Shown: positions 42,975-50,266 of the stretch, piece by piece
How positions within the stretch are numbered: the stretch's first letter is position 1
Layout: the number at the start of each line of letters is the position of its first letter
Assembly (NCBI RefSeq): GCF_014645835.1
Contig: NZ_BMMM01000007.1
Span: 210,907 to 261,172, forward strand
Direction of reading: 5' to 3'
Source of the DNA: Streptomyces albiflavescens
Lineage (GTDB): Bacteria > Actinomycetota > Actinomycetes > Streptomycetales > Streptomycetaceae
DNA length: 50,266 nt
Translations under genes and position numbers: made by a program
Notes under the pieces: generated by a model
The model's database searches: none
What the model saw: the letters and a program-made list of their open reading frames with translations, nothing else
Told to the model about the DNA's origin: nothing

Positions 42975-43832
42975 GTGAACCCGGCCCGTCCGGGGGCGGC
43001 CTATGGCTATGTCGACATGGGCGGCTGGGTCGGGGGTCAGGCCGAATACGCCATGGTCCCGTACGCCGACTTCAACTTGTTGAAGTTCCCCGACCGCGAC
43101 CAGGCGCGCGAGAAGCTCCTGGACCTGACCATGCTGTCGGACATCTTCCCGACCGGCTTCCACGGTGCGGTCACCGCGGGCGCCGGGGTCGGTTCGACGG
43201 TCTACGTCGCCGGGGCGGGCCCGGTCGGTCTGGCCGCGGCCGCATCGGCGCAGCTCCTTGGGGCCGCCGTCGTCATCGTCGGGGATCTCAACGCCGAACG
43301 CCTCGCCCAGGCAAGGAGTTTCGGCTGCGAGACCGTCGATGTCTCACGTGGCGGCGTGGAGGACCAGATCGCGGAGATCCTCGGTGAGCCCGAGGTGGAC
43401 GCGGCCGTCGACGCGGTCGGCTTCGAGGCCCGGGCCCACGGCCCGAACGCTGCGGAGGCACCCGCGACCGTGCTCAACTCGCTGATGGGCATCACGCGCG
43501 CGGGCGGTGCCCTGGGCATCCCAGGGCTGTATGTCACGGACGACCCCGGCGGGATCGACCAGGACGCACGGGCCGGAACGCTGAAGGTACGGCTCGGCCT
43601 GGGGTGGGCGAAGAGCCATCGCCTCACCACGGGCCAGTGCCCGGTGATGCGGTACCACCGGGGGCTGATGAAGGCGATCCTGCACGAGCGCGTGCACATC
43701 GCCAAGGCGGTCAACGCGACCGTGATCGGTCTGGAGGACGCACCGCGCGGCTACGCCGAATTCGACCAGGGTGCCAGCCGCAAGTACGTACTCGATCCGC
43801 ATGGGGCGCTGGAGGGCGTGCGGCCCGTCTGA
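42975..43832 (+). pseudogene. Glutathione-independent formaldehyde dehydrogenase, 5'-truncated
   Basis: Zinc-dependent alcohol/formaldehyde dehydrogenases of this group have close to 400 residues. Only the last 285 remain. The visible part begins at NPARPGAAYGYVDMGGWVGG, which corresponds to about residue 115 of the full protein, and runs through VYVAGAGPVGLAAAASAQLL (NAD-binding GxGPVG) to a normal C-terminus (DAPRGYAEFDQGASRKYVLD). The first part, with the catalytic-zinc Cys/His residues and the four-Cys structural zinc loop, has no trace in any frame upstream of 42975; the 114 bases before it lead directly into the cupin gene's start region. GTG at 42975 could still give a protein, but it could not bind the catalytic zinc, so it is scored as a pseudogene. 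Confidence 0.75.
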
Positions 43833-43851
43833 CCTCGCGCCTGTCTCGCGA

Positions 43852-43887
43852 AGGAGGGGTGCTCCCGCGCGGGTGAGCACCCCTCCT
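43852..43887. terminator. Bidirectional terminator between the dehydrogenase remnant and the VOC gene
   Basis: AGGAGGGGTGCTC (43852-43864) and GAGCACCCCTCCT (43875-43887) form a perfect 13-bp stem with a 10-base loop between two converging genes. Confidence 0.8.
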
Positions 43888-43900
43888 CCACCTCCGAGGG

Positions 43901-44329
43901 CTACTCGTAGTGCCGTGCCTCGAAGACGTTTCCGTCCGGGTCACGGAAGTAGAAGCTGCGCTTGGCCATCCCACGGGCGCCGTAGGAGTCGTACGAGAAG
44001 CCCGAGAGGGGGACGGACCGCTCCTCCAGACGTGCCCGTAGCGCTTCGAATTCGCGTCCCGCCAGCGATAGGCATACATGGTTGACCGGGTGCCCGGCAC
44101 TTTCGGCGCCTTCAGGGACCACGTTCATGTATTCGGCCAGAGGAAGGGGCGCGAGGTCGAAAATGGTCTCCTCATTGAGGCGTACCGAGGGGAACGACGC
44201 CTTTCCGGCGGCGAATTCGGTGACCCTCAGAGGCTCCAGGCCGACCGCCTTCTCGTAGAAGTCGGCCGAGACGACCGGATCGCGCACCCACAGGACGACA
44301 TGGTCGAGACGTGTCGAATTGTCCGTCAT
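43901..44329 (-). CDS. VOC-family protein (glyoxalase/dioxygenase superfamily)
   Basis: A cytoplasmic protein of 142 residues made of two beta-alpha-beta-beta-beta modules: RLDHVVLWVRDPVVSADFYE (first module with the His ligand), SVRLNEETIFDLAPLPLAEY, NHVCLSLAGREFEALRARLE (second module with a His), and KRSFYFRDPDGNVFEARHYE with the final Glu ligand. Those His and Glu residues fit the metal site of the superfamily, whose members are glyoxalases, dioxygenases, fosfomycin/bleomycin-resistance proteins and others; I cannot name the substrate. ATG at 44329 (MTDNSTRLDH) is taken, since the upstream open frame lies in the control region of psuG. It is divergent from psuG and single. Confidence 0.85.
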   Translation of the reverse strand: MTDNSTRLDHVVLWVRDPVVSADFYEKAVGLEPLRVTEFAAGKASFPSVRLNEETIFDLAPLPLAEYMNVVPEGAESAGHPVNHVCLSLAGREFEALRARLEERSVPLSGFSYDSYGARGMAKRSFYFRDPDGNVFEARHYE

Positions 44330-44426
44330 GCCCCCAGGCTGGTGTTGTACGCCGCAGGTCGCAAGGGTTTGACCGGGCGCGCCGCTCGCCAGAGATGAGG
44401 AAAGACGACCGACAGGAGGCAGACGC

Positions 44427-45332
44427 GTGATCGTGGTGTCCGAAGAGGTGCGGGAGGCGCTCGACGCGCGTCGGCCGGTGGTGGCCCTGGAGTCGACGAT
44501 CATCGCGCACGGGCTGCCCCGCCCGCGCAATCTGCAGGTCGCGCTGGAGCTGGAGGATGTCGTACGGCGGGAGGGTGCCGTCCCCGCGACGATCGCCGTG
44601 CTCGACGGGCGGCCCCATGTCGGTCTGGACAAGGAGCAACTGGAACGGGTCGCGAACGAGGACGGGATCCGCAAGCTGGGTCACCGCGATCTGCCACTCG
44701 CGGTGGCGGCGGGTGCGAGCGGGGCGACGACGGTGTCCGCGACGGCGCTGCTGGCCGCCCGTGCGGGCGTACGGGTGTTCGCGACGGGCGGGCTCGGCGG
44801 GGTGCACCGTGAGTGGACGGTGACGCAGGACGAATCGGCCGACCTGGGTCTGCTGGCGCGTACCCGGATCACCGTGGTCTGCGCCGGCGTGAAGTCGATC
44901 CTGGACGTGCCCGCGACGCTGCAGCGCTTGGAGACGCTGGGCGTGGCGGTGGCGGGGTACGGCACAGAGCGCTTTCCCGGCTTCTACCTCTCGGACTCGG
45001 GGTATCCGGTGGACTGGAGGCTGGACTCCCCCGAGCAGGTGGCGGATGTCATGCGGGCGCAGGACGCGCTGGACGCTCCCGAATCGGCGCTCATCGTCGC
45101 GAACCCCGTCCCCGAGGAGGAGCAGCTCGATCCCGGGCTCCACGCGCGCGTGCTCGCCGACGCGCTGCACGCGTGCGAGGCGGAGGGCGTGACCGGGCAG
45201 GCCGTGACGCCGTTCCTGCTCGACTATCTGGTGCGGCACACCGACGGCGCCTCGCTCAGCGCCAACCTGGCGGCGGTGCGCGGCAACGTACGGCTCGCGG
45301 GGCGGATCGCGGCGGCCTGGGCCGGGGCGTGA
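44427..45332 (+). CDS. psuG: Pseudouridine-5'-phosphate glycosidase
   Basis: Breaks the C-C glycosidic bond of pseudouridine 5'-phosphate to give uracil and ribose 5-phosphate, the second step of pseudouridine salvage. The protein of 301 residues has the family sequences VVALESTIIAHGLPRPRNL, VPATIAVLDGRPHVGLDKEQ, KLGHRDLPLAVAAGASGATT with the catalytic Lys region, VFATGGLGGVHRE, and GYGTERFPGFYLSDSGYPVD. GTG at 44427 follows AGGAGGCAGACGC. The following kinase gene starts within the psuG stop (GTGA), so both are co-translated; a kinase that makes pseudouridine 5'-phosphate next to the glycosidase that consumes it is the known arrangement of the psuGK pathway. Confidence 0.95.
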   Translation: MIVVSEEVREALDARRPVVALESTIIAHGLPRPRNLQVALELEDVVRREGAVPATIAVLDGRPHVGLDKEQLERVANEDGIRKLGHRDLPLAVAAGASGATTVSATALLAARAGVRVFATGGLGGVHREWTVTQDESADLGLLARTRITVVCAGVKSILDVPATLQRLETLGVAVAGYGTERFPGFYLSDSGYPVDWRLDSPEQVADVMRAQDALDAPESALIVANPVPEEEQLDPGLHARVLADALHACEAEGVTGQAVTPFLLDYLVRHTDGASLSANLAAVRGNVRLAGRIAAAWAGA

Positions 45333-46276
45333 GCGGGGCGGACCACGGGGGTGCCGGGCGGAGTGCGGGGGTGCCTGCGGGCGCTCTGCTCGTCGTCGGG
45401 GACGTGGTCACGGACATCGTCGCCCGGCACCGCGGACCGCTCGCGACGAGCACCGACACGGCCGCCGCCATCCACATGCTGCCGGGCGGCGCGGGCGCCA
45501 ACGTCGCGTGCTGGGCCGCGCACCGGGGCTGCTCGGACGTACGGCTGCTCGGCCGGGTGGGAGCGGAAGCGGCCGGGTGGCACGAGCGTGAGCTCGCGGC
45601 CTGCGGCGTACGTCCCCTTCTCGTCGTTGATCCGGAGGCGCCGACCGGGACGGTGATCTGCCTGGTGGACACGGGCGCTTCCGCGGAGCGCACGTTCCTC
45701 ACGGACAGCGGGGCCTCTCTGCGGCTCGACCCCGGCGACTGGTCGCCCGCGCTGCTCGACGGTGTCGCGCGGTTGCATCTGTCGGGCTACTTGCTCTTCT
45801 CCGAGCCGAGCCGGGCGCTGGTGTCGGTGGCGCTGGAGTCGGCACGCGCGCGTGGCGTGCCGGTGAGCCTGGATCCTGCGTCGACAGGGTTCCTCACCGA
45901 GCTGGGTGTGGACCGCTTCCTCGAACTCGCCGAGGGCGTCGACATCCTGCTGCCCAGCCGTGACGAGGCGTACCTGCTGACCGGGCTGCCCGATCCGGCG
46001 GACGCGGCGGCCAAGTTGAGCCGCCATGTCCCCCTGGTCGTCGTCAAGCAGGGCGGTGCCGGGGCCCTGGTGGCGCGCTCGGGAACGGTCCGGGCCCATG
46101 TCCCGGCCGTGCCCGCCACACCCCGCGACACCACGGGCGCGGGCGATGCCTTCACCGGAGCGTTCCTCGCCGCCCTGCTGGCGGGCGCGGAGCCCGATGC
46201 GGCGGCGGCCGAAGGGTGCGGGGCGGGGGCGATGGCGGTGGAACGGGTCGGGGGGAGGCCACCGGTGGGCGCCTGA
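45329..46276 (+). CDS. PfkB-family kinase, probable pseudouridine kinase
   Basis: A carbohydrate/nucleoside kinase of 315 residues. GTG at 45329 overlaps the psuG stop (GTGA), while a second GTG at 45371 is a possible alternative; the coupling favours the first. The first PfkB motif is AAAIHMLPGGAGANVACWAA near residue 50, LLPSRDEAYLLTGLPDPADA lies near 215, and the second motif ATPRDTTGAGDAFTGAFLAA near 275 holds GAGD with the catalytic Asp. The location after psuG suggests that pseudouridine is the substrate, as for psuK; the sequence by itself would allow ribose or other sugars. It is the last gene before a repeat-rich region. Confidence 0.85.
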   Translation: MSGADHGGAGRSAGVPAGALLVVGDVVTDIVARHRGPLATSTDTAAAIHMLPGGAGANVACWAAHRGCSDVRLLGRVGAEAAGWHERELAACGVRPLLVVDPEAPTGTVICLVDTGASAERTFLTDSGASLRLDPGDWSPALLDGVARLHLSGYLLFSEPSRALVSVALESARARGVPVSLDPASTGFLTELGVDRFLELAEGVDILLPSRDEAYLLTGLPDPADAAAKLSRHVPLVVVKQGGAGALVARSGTVRAHVPAVPATPRDTTGAGDAFTGAFLAALLAGAEPDAAAAEGCGAGAMAVERVGGRPPVGA

Positions 46277-46398
46277 CGTCGGCCGGACGAGGCACGTGGG
46301 TGAGCCGACGACGCCGGCTCGTAGGGCCGCTACGGAAGTGGGCCGATGGCGCCGCGGCGCGGTGCGTGATGCAGGCGGCGGCCGGGCGGGCGAAGCCC

Positions 46399-46531
46399 GA
46401 CCGGGTGCGGCGGCACCCGGGGGCGACGACAGCCCGGCGCGGAGAGGCGACACTCGCGCGGGCAAAGACCGACCCGGTGCGGCGGCACCCGGGGGCGAAG
46501 TCCGACCCGGTGCGGCGGCACCCGGGGGCGA
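46399..46531. repeat. Three copies of a 28-base GC-rich hairpin repeat
   Basis: Copies lie at 46399-46426, 46471-46498 and 46504-46531, differing at one base. Each contains GGTGCGGCGGCACCC, which folds into a hairpin; the first gives a perfect 8-bp stem (CCGGGTGC/GCACCCGG, 46401-46420). Copies 1 and 3 share about 30 further bases (starting CGACAGCCCGGCGC), so a longer unit has been duplicated. They may act as transcription terminators. Confidence 0.75.
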
Positions 46532-46689
46532 CGACAGCCCGGCGCAAAGGCGATACGCGCGGGCGAAGCCGCGGGCGCCGCACCCCGGCGGCGCCGACCA
46601 GCCGGCGGACATGCAGGCGGGTAGGCGAGGCCGAGGCGGCGGCCGCGTCGCCGACCGCAAGCGATCGGCCGGCGGGCCGACTGGCGGCG

Positions 46690-46748
<59 letters not shown>

Positions 46749-46821
46749 CCACCGAACGCTGGGCCGACACCCGGGTCGACGGCCATACTCATGGCGCCCC
46801 GGGCCGCCTCCCCTCCCCCGA

Positions 46822-47616
46822 TTACCCCTTGCGCCCCCACGCCGAGATCATCGGTGCCGTCGCCAGGTCCATGGAGCCGGTGGCGACGTTGGCCAGGTGG
46901 CGGTCGATGTCCTGGTGGGTGGCCAGGCCCGCGGTGACGAGCTGGTCGCGGATCTGGCGGATTGTCGCGGACTCCAGGGCGTCGCAGGCGGGCGAGGCGA
47001 CGGGGAAGTACGCCTCGGCCTCCACGCCGCGCAAACCCGCCTGGCGGAGCAGCCGCGGGAGTTTGCGGCCGTACGCGAGGTCGGCGCCGCGCTCGGCGAG
47101 CAGGCTGCGAAAGCCGTTGCGCAGCCGATTCGCGAGCTGTTGCTCGGGGCCGTACTCGTCGGGGCAGAGCAGGGGCTGCAGCGCGGGGTCGGCGTCCTCG
47201 ACGAGGAGCCGGCCACCGGGCCGCAGGGCCTTGACCATCGACTGCAACGCCCGCTCCCGGTCCGGCACATGGACCAGCACGAGCCTGGCATGCACCAGGT
47301 CGAAGCCCTCTCCCGGCGGTTCCTCGGTGCCCACGTCGTGGACGCGGACCTCGACCGGCGGGCGGGCGGCGGAGGCCGCCCAGGAGGTGTCGATGTCGGT
47401 CGCGACGACCCGCCCGGTCGGACCGACCTTCTTGGCGAGCCAGGACACCACGGACGCGCCGCCCGCGCCGACCTCCCAGCAGCGCCAGCCGGGGCCGATG
47501 CCGAAGCGCTCGATGTGCCGGAACGTCGTGGGGTCGAAGAGAGTGGCGAAGGCGTCAAAGCGCTGTCCCGCCTCGTCCTGCTGGTTGTCGAGGAGATACC
47601 CGTCGGATCGCGTCAT
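46822..47616 (-). CDS. Class I SAM-dependent methyltransferase
   Basis: A methyltransferase of 264 residues with unknown substrate. ATG at 47616 (MTRSDGYLLDNQQDEAGQRF) is chosen since the upstream frame has no homology. The SAM-binding motif I is CWEVGAGGASVVSWLA near residue 48, motif II VVATDIDTSW with the acidic residue that holds ribose, post-motif VHDVGTEEPPGEGFDLVHAR, and motif III ALRPGGRLLVEDADP near 150. It lacks membrane segments. Many Streptomyces genes of this type belong to secondary metabolism, but here neither neighbour suggests this. It is transcribed towards the repeat region and away from corA; the CTGG tract lies just past its end. Confidence 0.87.
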   Translation of the reverse strand: MTRSDGYLLDNQQDEAGQRFDAFATLFDPTTFRHIERFGIGPGWRCWEVGAGGASVVSWLAKKVGPTGRVVATDIDTSWAASAARPPVEVRVHDVGTEEPPGEGFDLVHARLVLVHVPDRERALQSMVKALRPGGRLLVEDADPALQPLLCPDEYGPEQQLANRLRNGFRSLLAERGADLAYGRKLPRLLRQAGLRGVEAEAYFPVASPACDALESATIRQIRDQLVTAGLATHQDIDRHLANVATGSMDLATAPMISAWGRKG

Positions 47617-47699
47617 GGGGCGATCATCCCAGTTGACCTTCTTGTCCGTAATCGCCGACGCTCCCGTTGTCGCCACCCGCGCGATCGGGAGAGGCCGGC

Positions 47700-47791
47700 C
47701 CGCACACTCGGGCGAGCGCCATCCGCAAACTCGGGCCGACGCCGTCCGCACACTCGGGCCGGCGCCGCCTGCGTGCTCAAGCACGTACGCC
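47700..47791. repeat. 23-base tandem repeat before corA
   Basis: Units start at 47700, 47723 and 47746 (for example CCGCACACTCGGGCCGGCGC), with a degenerate fourth at 47769. Consecutive copies show 3-5 differences. The array ends exactly where the palindrome at 47792 begins. Confidence 0.75.
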
Positions 47792-47811
47792 GGAACGGAA
47801 TATTCCGTTCC
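47792..47811. promoter_or_regulatory. 20-bp perfect palindrome, probable operator before corA
   Basis: GGAACGGAATATTCCGTTCC is perfectly symmetric. It lies 91 bases before the corA start and 176 bases from the divergent methyltransferase start, so it could serve either. Perfect symmetry over 20 bp is hard to explain by chance. The binding protein is not known. Confidence 0.65.
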
Positions 47812-47902
47812 CACAGGCTTTTCCGGCACTCGATCAGGCCTGGCAGACTGGCGCGCCAAGGCGCAAAGTGCGGCGCGAGGGGATCCACGCAAGGAGATCC
47901 AG

Positions 47903-49030
47903 ATGTCCATGGCAGGGAATCTGCGGAAGGTCACGGCCTTCGGCGCGGTCGGCGGCCTCCGCAAGGTGGCGCAGCTGACGCGGCGGCGCGCCCGTGTCGA
48001 CCTGAGTCACCCCGCCCGGTCTCCGCTGGGCTCCGCGGTGGTGAACTGCGTGGCGTACCAGGACGGCGCCCGCGTCCCGGGCGGCCGCGATCTGGTCGAC
48101 ACCGTGGAGCGGATCCGCAAGAGCGACGAGGGGTTCGTCTGGCTCGGGCTGCACGAGCCGACGGACCGGGAGTTCGCCGGCATCGCCGAGCTCTTCGACC
48201 TGCACCCACTGGCCGTCGAGGACGCGGTGGAGGCCCATCAGCGCCCGAAGCTGGAGCGATACGGCGAGACACTGTTCGCGGTGTTCAAGACGGTCTGCTA
48301 CGTCGAGCACAAGGAACTGACGGCGACCAGCGAGGTGGTGGACACCGGCGAGATCATGGTCTTCGTCGGTCCCGACTTCGTCATCACCGTGCGGCACGGA
48401 CGGCACGGTTCCCTGGGCCCGCTGCGCGAGGAGTTGGAGGCCGACGCGCAGCAGCTCTCCAAGGGACCGGCCGCGGTACTGCACGCGATCGCGGACCATG
48501 TGGTCGACGACTACGTGCACGTCACGGACTCCGTCCAGGCGGACATCGACCAGGTCGAGGCCGATGTGTTCGCGGAGAACGGCGCGCGGACGGACGCCGG
48601 ACGCATCTACCAGCTCAAGCGTGAACTCCTGGAACTGAAGCGGGCCGTGGTCCCGCTCGCCCGCCCGGTCCAGGAGCTCTCCACCCGGCCGATACGGGTG
48701 GTCGACCCGGAGATACAGGCCTACTTCCGGGACGTCTCCGATCATCTGCTGCGGGTCACCGAGCAGATCGCCGCCTTCGACGAGCTGCTCAACTCGATCC
48801 TGCAAGCGCACCTCGCACAGGTGACGGTGGCGCAGAACGAGGACATGCGGAAGATCACGGCATGGGCGGCGGTCATCGCCGTCCCGACCATGGTCTGCGG
48901 GGTGTACGGCATGAACTTCGACAACATGCCGGAACTGCACTGGAGGTTCGGCTACCCCCTCGTCATAGGCGTGATATCCGTCGCCTGCCTCGTCCTGTAC
49001 CGAGGATTCAGGCGCAACGGCTGGCTCTGA
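47903..49030 (+). CDS. corA: Magnesium/cobalt transport protein CorA
   Basis: A pentameric Mg2+/Co2+ channel of the cytoplasmic membrane. The protein has 375 residues: a long cytoplasmic domain (GFVWLGLHEPTDREFAGIAE, HPLAVEDAVEAHQRPKLERY), a long helix (VQADIDQVEADVFAENGAR and onward), and two C-terminal membrane helices with the selectivity motif YGMNF at the pore entrance (VPTMVCGVYGMNFDNMPELH) and the basic C-terminus (YRGFRRNGWL). ATG at 47903 has AAGGAG 6 bases upstream; a second ATG lies two codons later. The region upstream holds the 20-bp palindrome and the 23-base repeats, possible control sites. The following CBS gene is on the opposite strand. Confidence 0.95.
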   Translation: MSMAGNLRKVTAFGAVGGLRKVAQLTRRRARVDLSHPARSPLGSAVVNCVAYQDGARVPGGRDLVDTVERIRKSDEGFVWLGLHEPTDREFAGIAELFDLHPLAVEDAVEAHQRPKLERYGETLFAVFKTVCYVEHKELTATSEVVDTGEIMVFVGPDFVITVRHGRHGSLGPLREELEADAQQLSKGPAAVLHAIADHVVDDYVHVTDSVQADIDQVEADVFAENGARTDAGRIYQLKRELLELKRAVVPLARPVQELSTRPIRVVDPEIQAYFRDVSDHLLRVTEQIAAFDELLNSILQAHLAQVTVAQNEDMRKITAWAAVIAVPTMVCGVYGMNFDNMPELHWRFGYPLVIGVISVACLVLYRGFRRNGWL

Positions 49031-49134
49031 CACGCATCTCGCCCGGCACGGCCGGCCGGACGAGAGCGCGCACACCAGGGAACGGCTGGACTGGGGGAAC
49101 CATCGAATCGAGTGGGCAGGAAGGACGAGCCGGG

Positions 49135-49563
49135 TCAGCCCGTCCCGCTCCTCGAGTAGACACTCTCGACCCAGCCGGCGAGCTGTTCGTCCGTCAGGTG
49201 CTGAGCCAGGTCGGCCTCGCTGATCATGCCGACCAGTCGCTTGTTCTCGATCACGGGAAGCCGGCGGATCTGGTGCCCCTTCATCTCCTGGAGCACCTCG
49301 CCGACATCGGCGCCCGAGTCGATCCAGCGCGGTGTGCCCTGAGCCATCTCACCCGCGGTGATGCGCGCCGGGTCGTGACCCATGGCCACACAGCCGACGA
49401 CTATGTCGCGATCCGTGAGGATGCCGCAGAGTCGTTCGTTCTCGTCACTGATGGGCAGGGCGCCCACGTTGAGCTCGCGCATCAGCTGGGCCGCGCGGTC
49501 CAGGGTCTCGTGGGCGGGAATCCACTGGGCACCACGGTGCATGATGTCTCCGGCGGTGGTCAT
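49135..49563 (-). CDS. CBS-domain pair protein
   Basis: A cytoplasmic protein of 142 residues consisting of two CBS motifs: TAGDIMHRGAQWIPAHETLD to RLCGILTDRDIVVGCVAMGH, and ARITAGEMAQGTPRWIDSGA to RLVGMISEADLAQHLTDEQL. CBS pairs bind adenosine nucleotides such as AMP, ATP or SAM and act as energy sensors; single proteins of this kind are common in actinobacteria and include stress-induced ones. The ATG at 49563 has GGGAGGT 5 bases upstream, an ideal site, while the open frame's first ATG is 45 bases earlier and lacks one. It converges with corA. Its targets are unknown; a link to Mg2+ transport (as in MgtE, which has CBS domains) is only suggestive. Confidence 0.92.
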   Translation of the reverse strand: MTTAGDIMHRGAQWIPAHETLDRAAQLMRELNVGALPISDENERLCGILTDRDIVVGCVAMGHDPARITAGEMAQGTPRWIDSGADVGEVLQEMKGHQIRRLPVIENKRLVGMISEADLAQHLTDEQLAGWVESVYSRSGTG

Positions 49564-49708
49564 GAAGTACCTCCCGGTGCCGGACGGCCGGCGCGGCGCG
49601 GAACACACCGCTAGTCCCGGCGCCCTACATTCTTGTCGTGTCCCCAGGGATACGCACCCGGAAGTCCGCGGTTACCGAGGTTGCCCGCCACGTCGGCCCG
49701 CCCCGGGA

Positions 49709-50122
49709 TCAGGCCGAGAACCCGACGATCTTCTGCGGGACGACACGGATGATCACGCGGACCTCGTCGTCCTTCTCCGCCGGAGGGTCGATGCCGAGGT
49801 ACTTGTGCGAGAGCTCGTAGGGGAGGCGCTTGGCATCGTCGGGGAGGATCTCGGCGGTACCGCGGATCTCGACCGAGGTGTAGGGGTTGGCGAGGTCGAA
49901 GACCGAGAGGCTGATGCGGGCGTCCCGTTGGAGGTTGCGCACCTTCTGTCGTCCGGCGGTCGAGGAGAAGAGGACGGTGTCGCCCTCGCGCTTGATCCAG
50001 ACCACCGAGTTCTGAGGAGCGCCGCCGGGGCCGAGGGTGGCGACGCTGGCGAAGTTCTTGCCGTCGAGGAGGGCACGGACGGAGCCGTCGAAGGCGGCCG
50101 GGTTGTCGGCGGAAGTCGTCAT
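49709..50122 (-). CDS. PPOX-class F420-dependent oxidoreductase
   Basis: A split-barrel flavin/F420-binding protein of 137 residues with the family pattern: ALLDGKNFASVATLGPGGAP, NSVVWIKREGDTVLFSSTAG, RQKVRNLQRDARISLSVFDL, YTSVEIRGTAEILPDD and KYLGIDPPAEKDDEVRVIIR. The Lys/Arg of RQKVRNL meets the cofactor phosphate. In actinobacteria these proteins reduce various molecules with F420H2; the substrate here is not known. ATG at 50122 (MTTSADNPAAFD) has TATAGT 12 bases before it, giving a short or no leader; the 24 codons upstream have no homology. It is separate from the partial gene at the window edge, which lies upstream on the same strand. Confidence 0.9.
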   Translation of the reverse strand: MTTSADNPAAFDGSVRALLDGKNFASVATLGPGGAPQNSVVWIKREGDTVLFSSTAGRQKVRNLQRDARISLSVFDLANPYTSVEIRGTAEILPDDAKRLPYELSHKYLGIDPPAEKDDEVRVIIRVVPQKIVGFSA

Positions 50123-50134
50123 GGACTCAGCGTA

Positions 50135-50140
50135 ACTATA
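50135..50140 (-). promoter_or_regulatory. Probable -10 element of the F420 oxidoreductase gene
   Basis: TATAGT on the minus strand, inside an A/T-rich island (50133-50157) that stands out in this GC-rich window. No convincing -35 is seen at the right distance. Confidence 0.4.
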
Positions 50141-50181
50141 TGCACATACACATAAAAGTGTCTGGGGAGCGGCACTTTCCC

Positions 50182-50266
50182 TCAGCCGTTCCACGCCGGG
50201 TGGCGCGGATCGTCGGCACGCACCAGGACGTCGGCCGTGCCACCCGGGTCCACCTCGGCCTCGTAG
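50182..50266 (-). CDS. C-terminal end of an unidentified protein (5' part outside window)
   Basis: The minus strand is open from the window edge to a TGA at 50182-50184 and encodes a C-terminus of at least 27 residues (YEAEVDPGGTADVLVRADDP and then RHPAWNG). Codon use is typical of the window, with G or C in nearly all third positions, so it is probably the real end of a gene. The fragment is too short to assign to a family. Confidence 0.45.
   Translation of the reverse strand, partial: YEAEVDPGGTADVLVRADDPRHPAWNG

Overview
The window reads as a chromosomal segment of a Streptomyces. GC content is very high (about 70% or more), genes start often on GTG, several genes look leaderless, and the gene content is typical of the genus (whiA, an RbpA-family protein, F420- and mycothiol-dependent enzymes). 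The order pgi - rbpA-like - secG - tpiA - pgk - gap ... whiA - yvcK - rapZ - uvrC ... uvrA ... terC - terD - uvrB matches the conserved core of Streptomyces chromosomes as I remember it. No phage, IS element, integrase, tRNA, rRNA or CRISPR array was seen.

Layout. 1-3.3 kb: the end of an FtsX-type ABC permease, converging with a membrane protein that has a Pro/Gly/Tyr-rich tail. 3.3-10 kb: glycolysis and secretion block on the minus strand (pgi, a decayed MFS exporter, an RbpA-family protein, secG, tpiA, pgk, gap). 10-13 kb: a large secreted M14 zinc carboxypeptidase. 13.2-18.4 kb: the translationally overlapping uvrC-rapZ-yvcK-whiA operon (nucleotide excision repair, nucleotide-binding regulators, sporulation control). 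18.4-19.6 kb: remains of two response regulators. 20-23.6 kb: an XRE-like regulator, a Rieske lipoprotein, and a lacI-pfkB operon preceded by a strikingly regular 12-bp operator array. 23.7-32.9 kb: uvrA with a histone-H1-like tail, then small metabolic genes, an S66 peptidase, an MHS transporter and a cation antiporter. 33-39.7 kb: terC under a probable yybP-ykoY manganese riboswitch, a TerD protein with a large second domain, a stand-alone TerD, and uvrB. 39.7-50.3 kb: MHYT protein, secreted GDPD, DNA methyltransferase-type repair protein, cupin, truncated formaldehyde dehydrogenase, VOC protein, psuG and a PfkB kinase (pseudouridine breakdown), a repeat-rich gap, a methyltransferase, CorA, a CBS protein and an F420-type oxidoreductase.

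How the parts connect. All three uvrABC subunits and an alkyl-DNA repair protein lie within 24 kb, though in separate transcription units. The Ter genes sit beside uvrB. gap, pgk, tpiA and pgi form the lower and upper glycolysis steps, and rapZ/yvcK are candidates for cell-wall and carbon control. Strong hairpin terminators separate most units.

The most interesting non-coding signals are the 12-bp phased array before lacI-pfkB (21467-21574), the terC leader in which one RNA arm can pair either in the aptamer or with the Shine-Dalgarno (34504-34670), and a 20-bp palindrome next to a 23-bp tandem repeat before corA (47700-47811).
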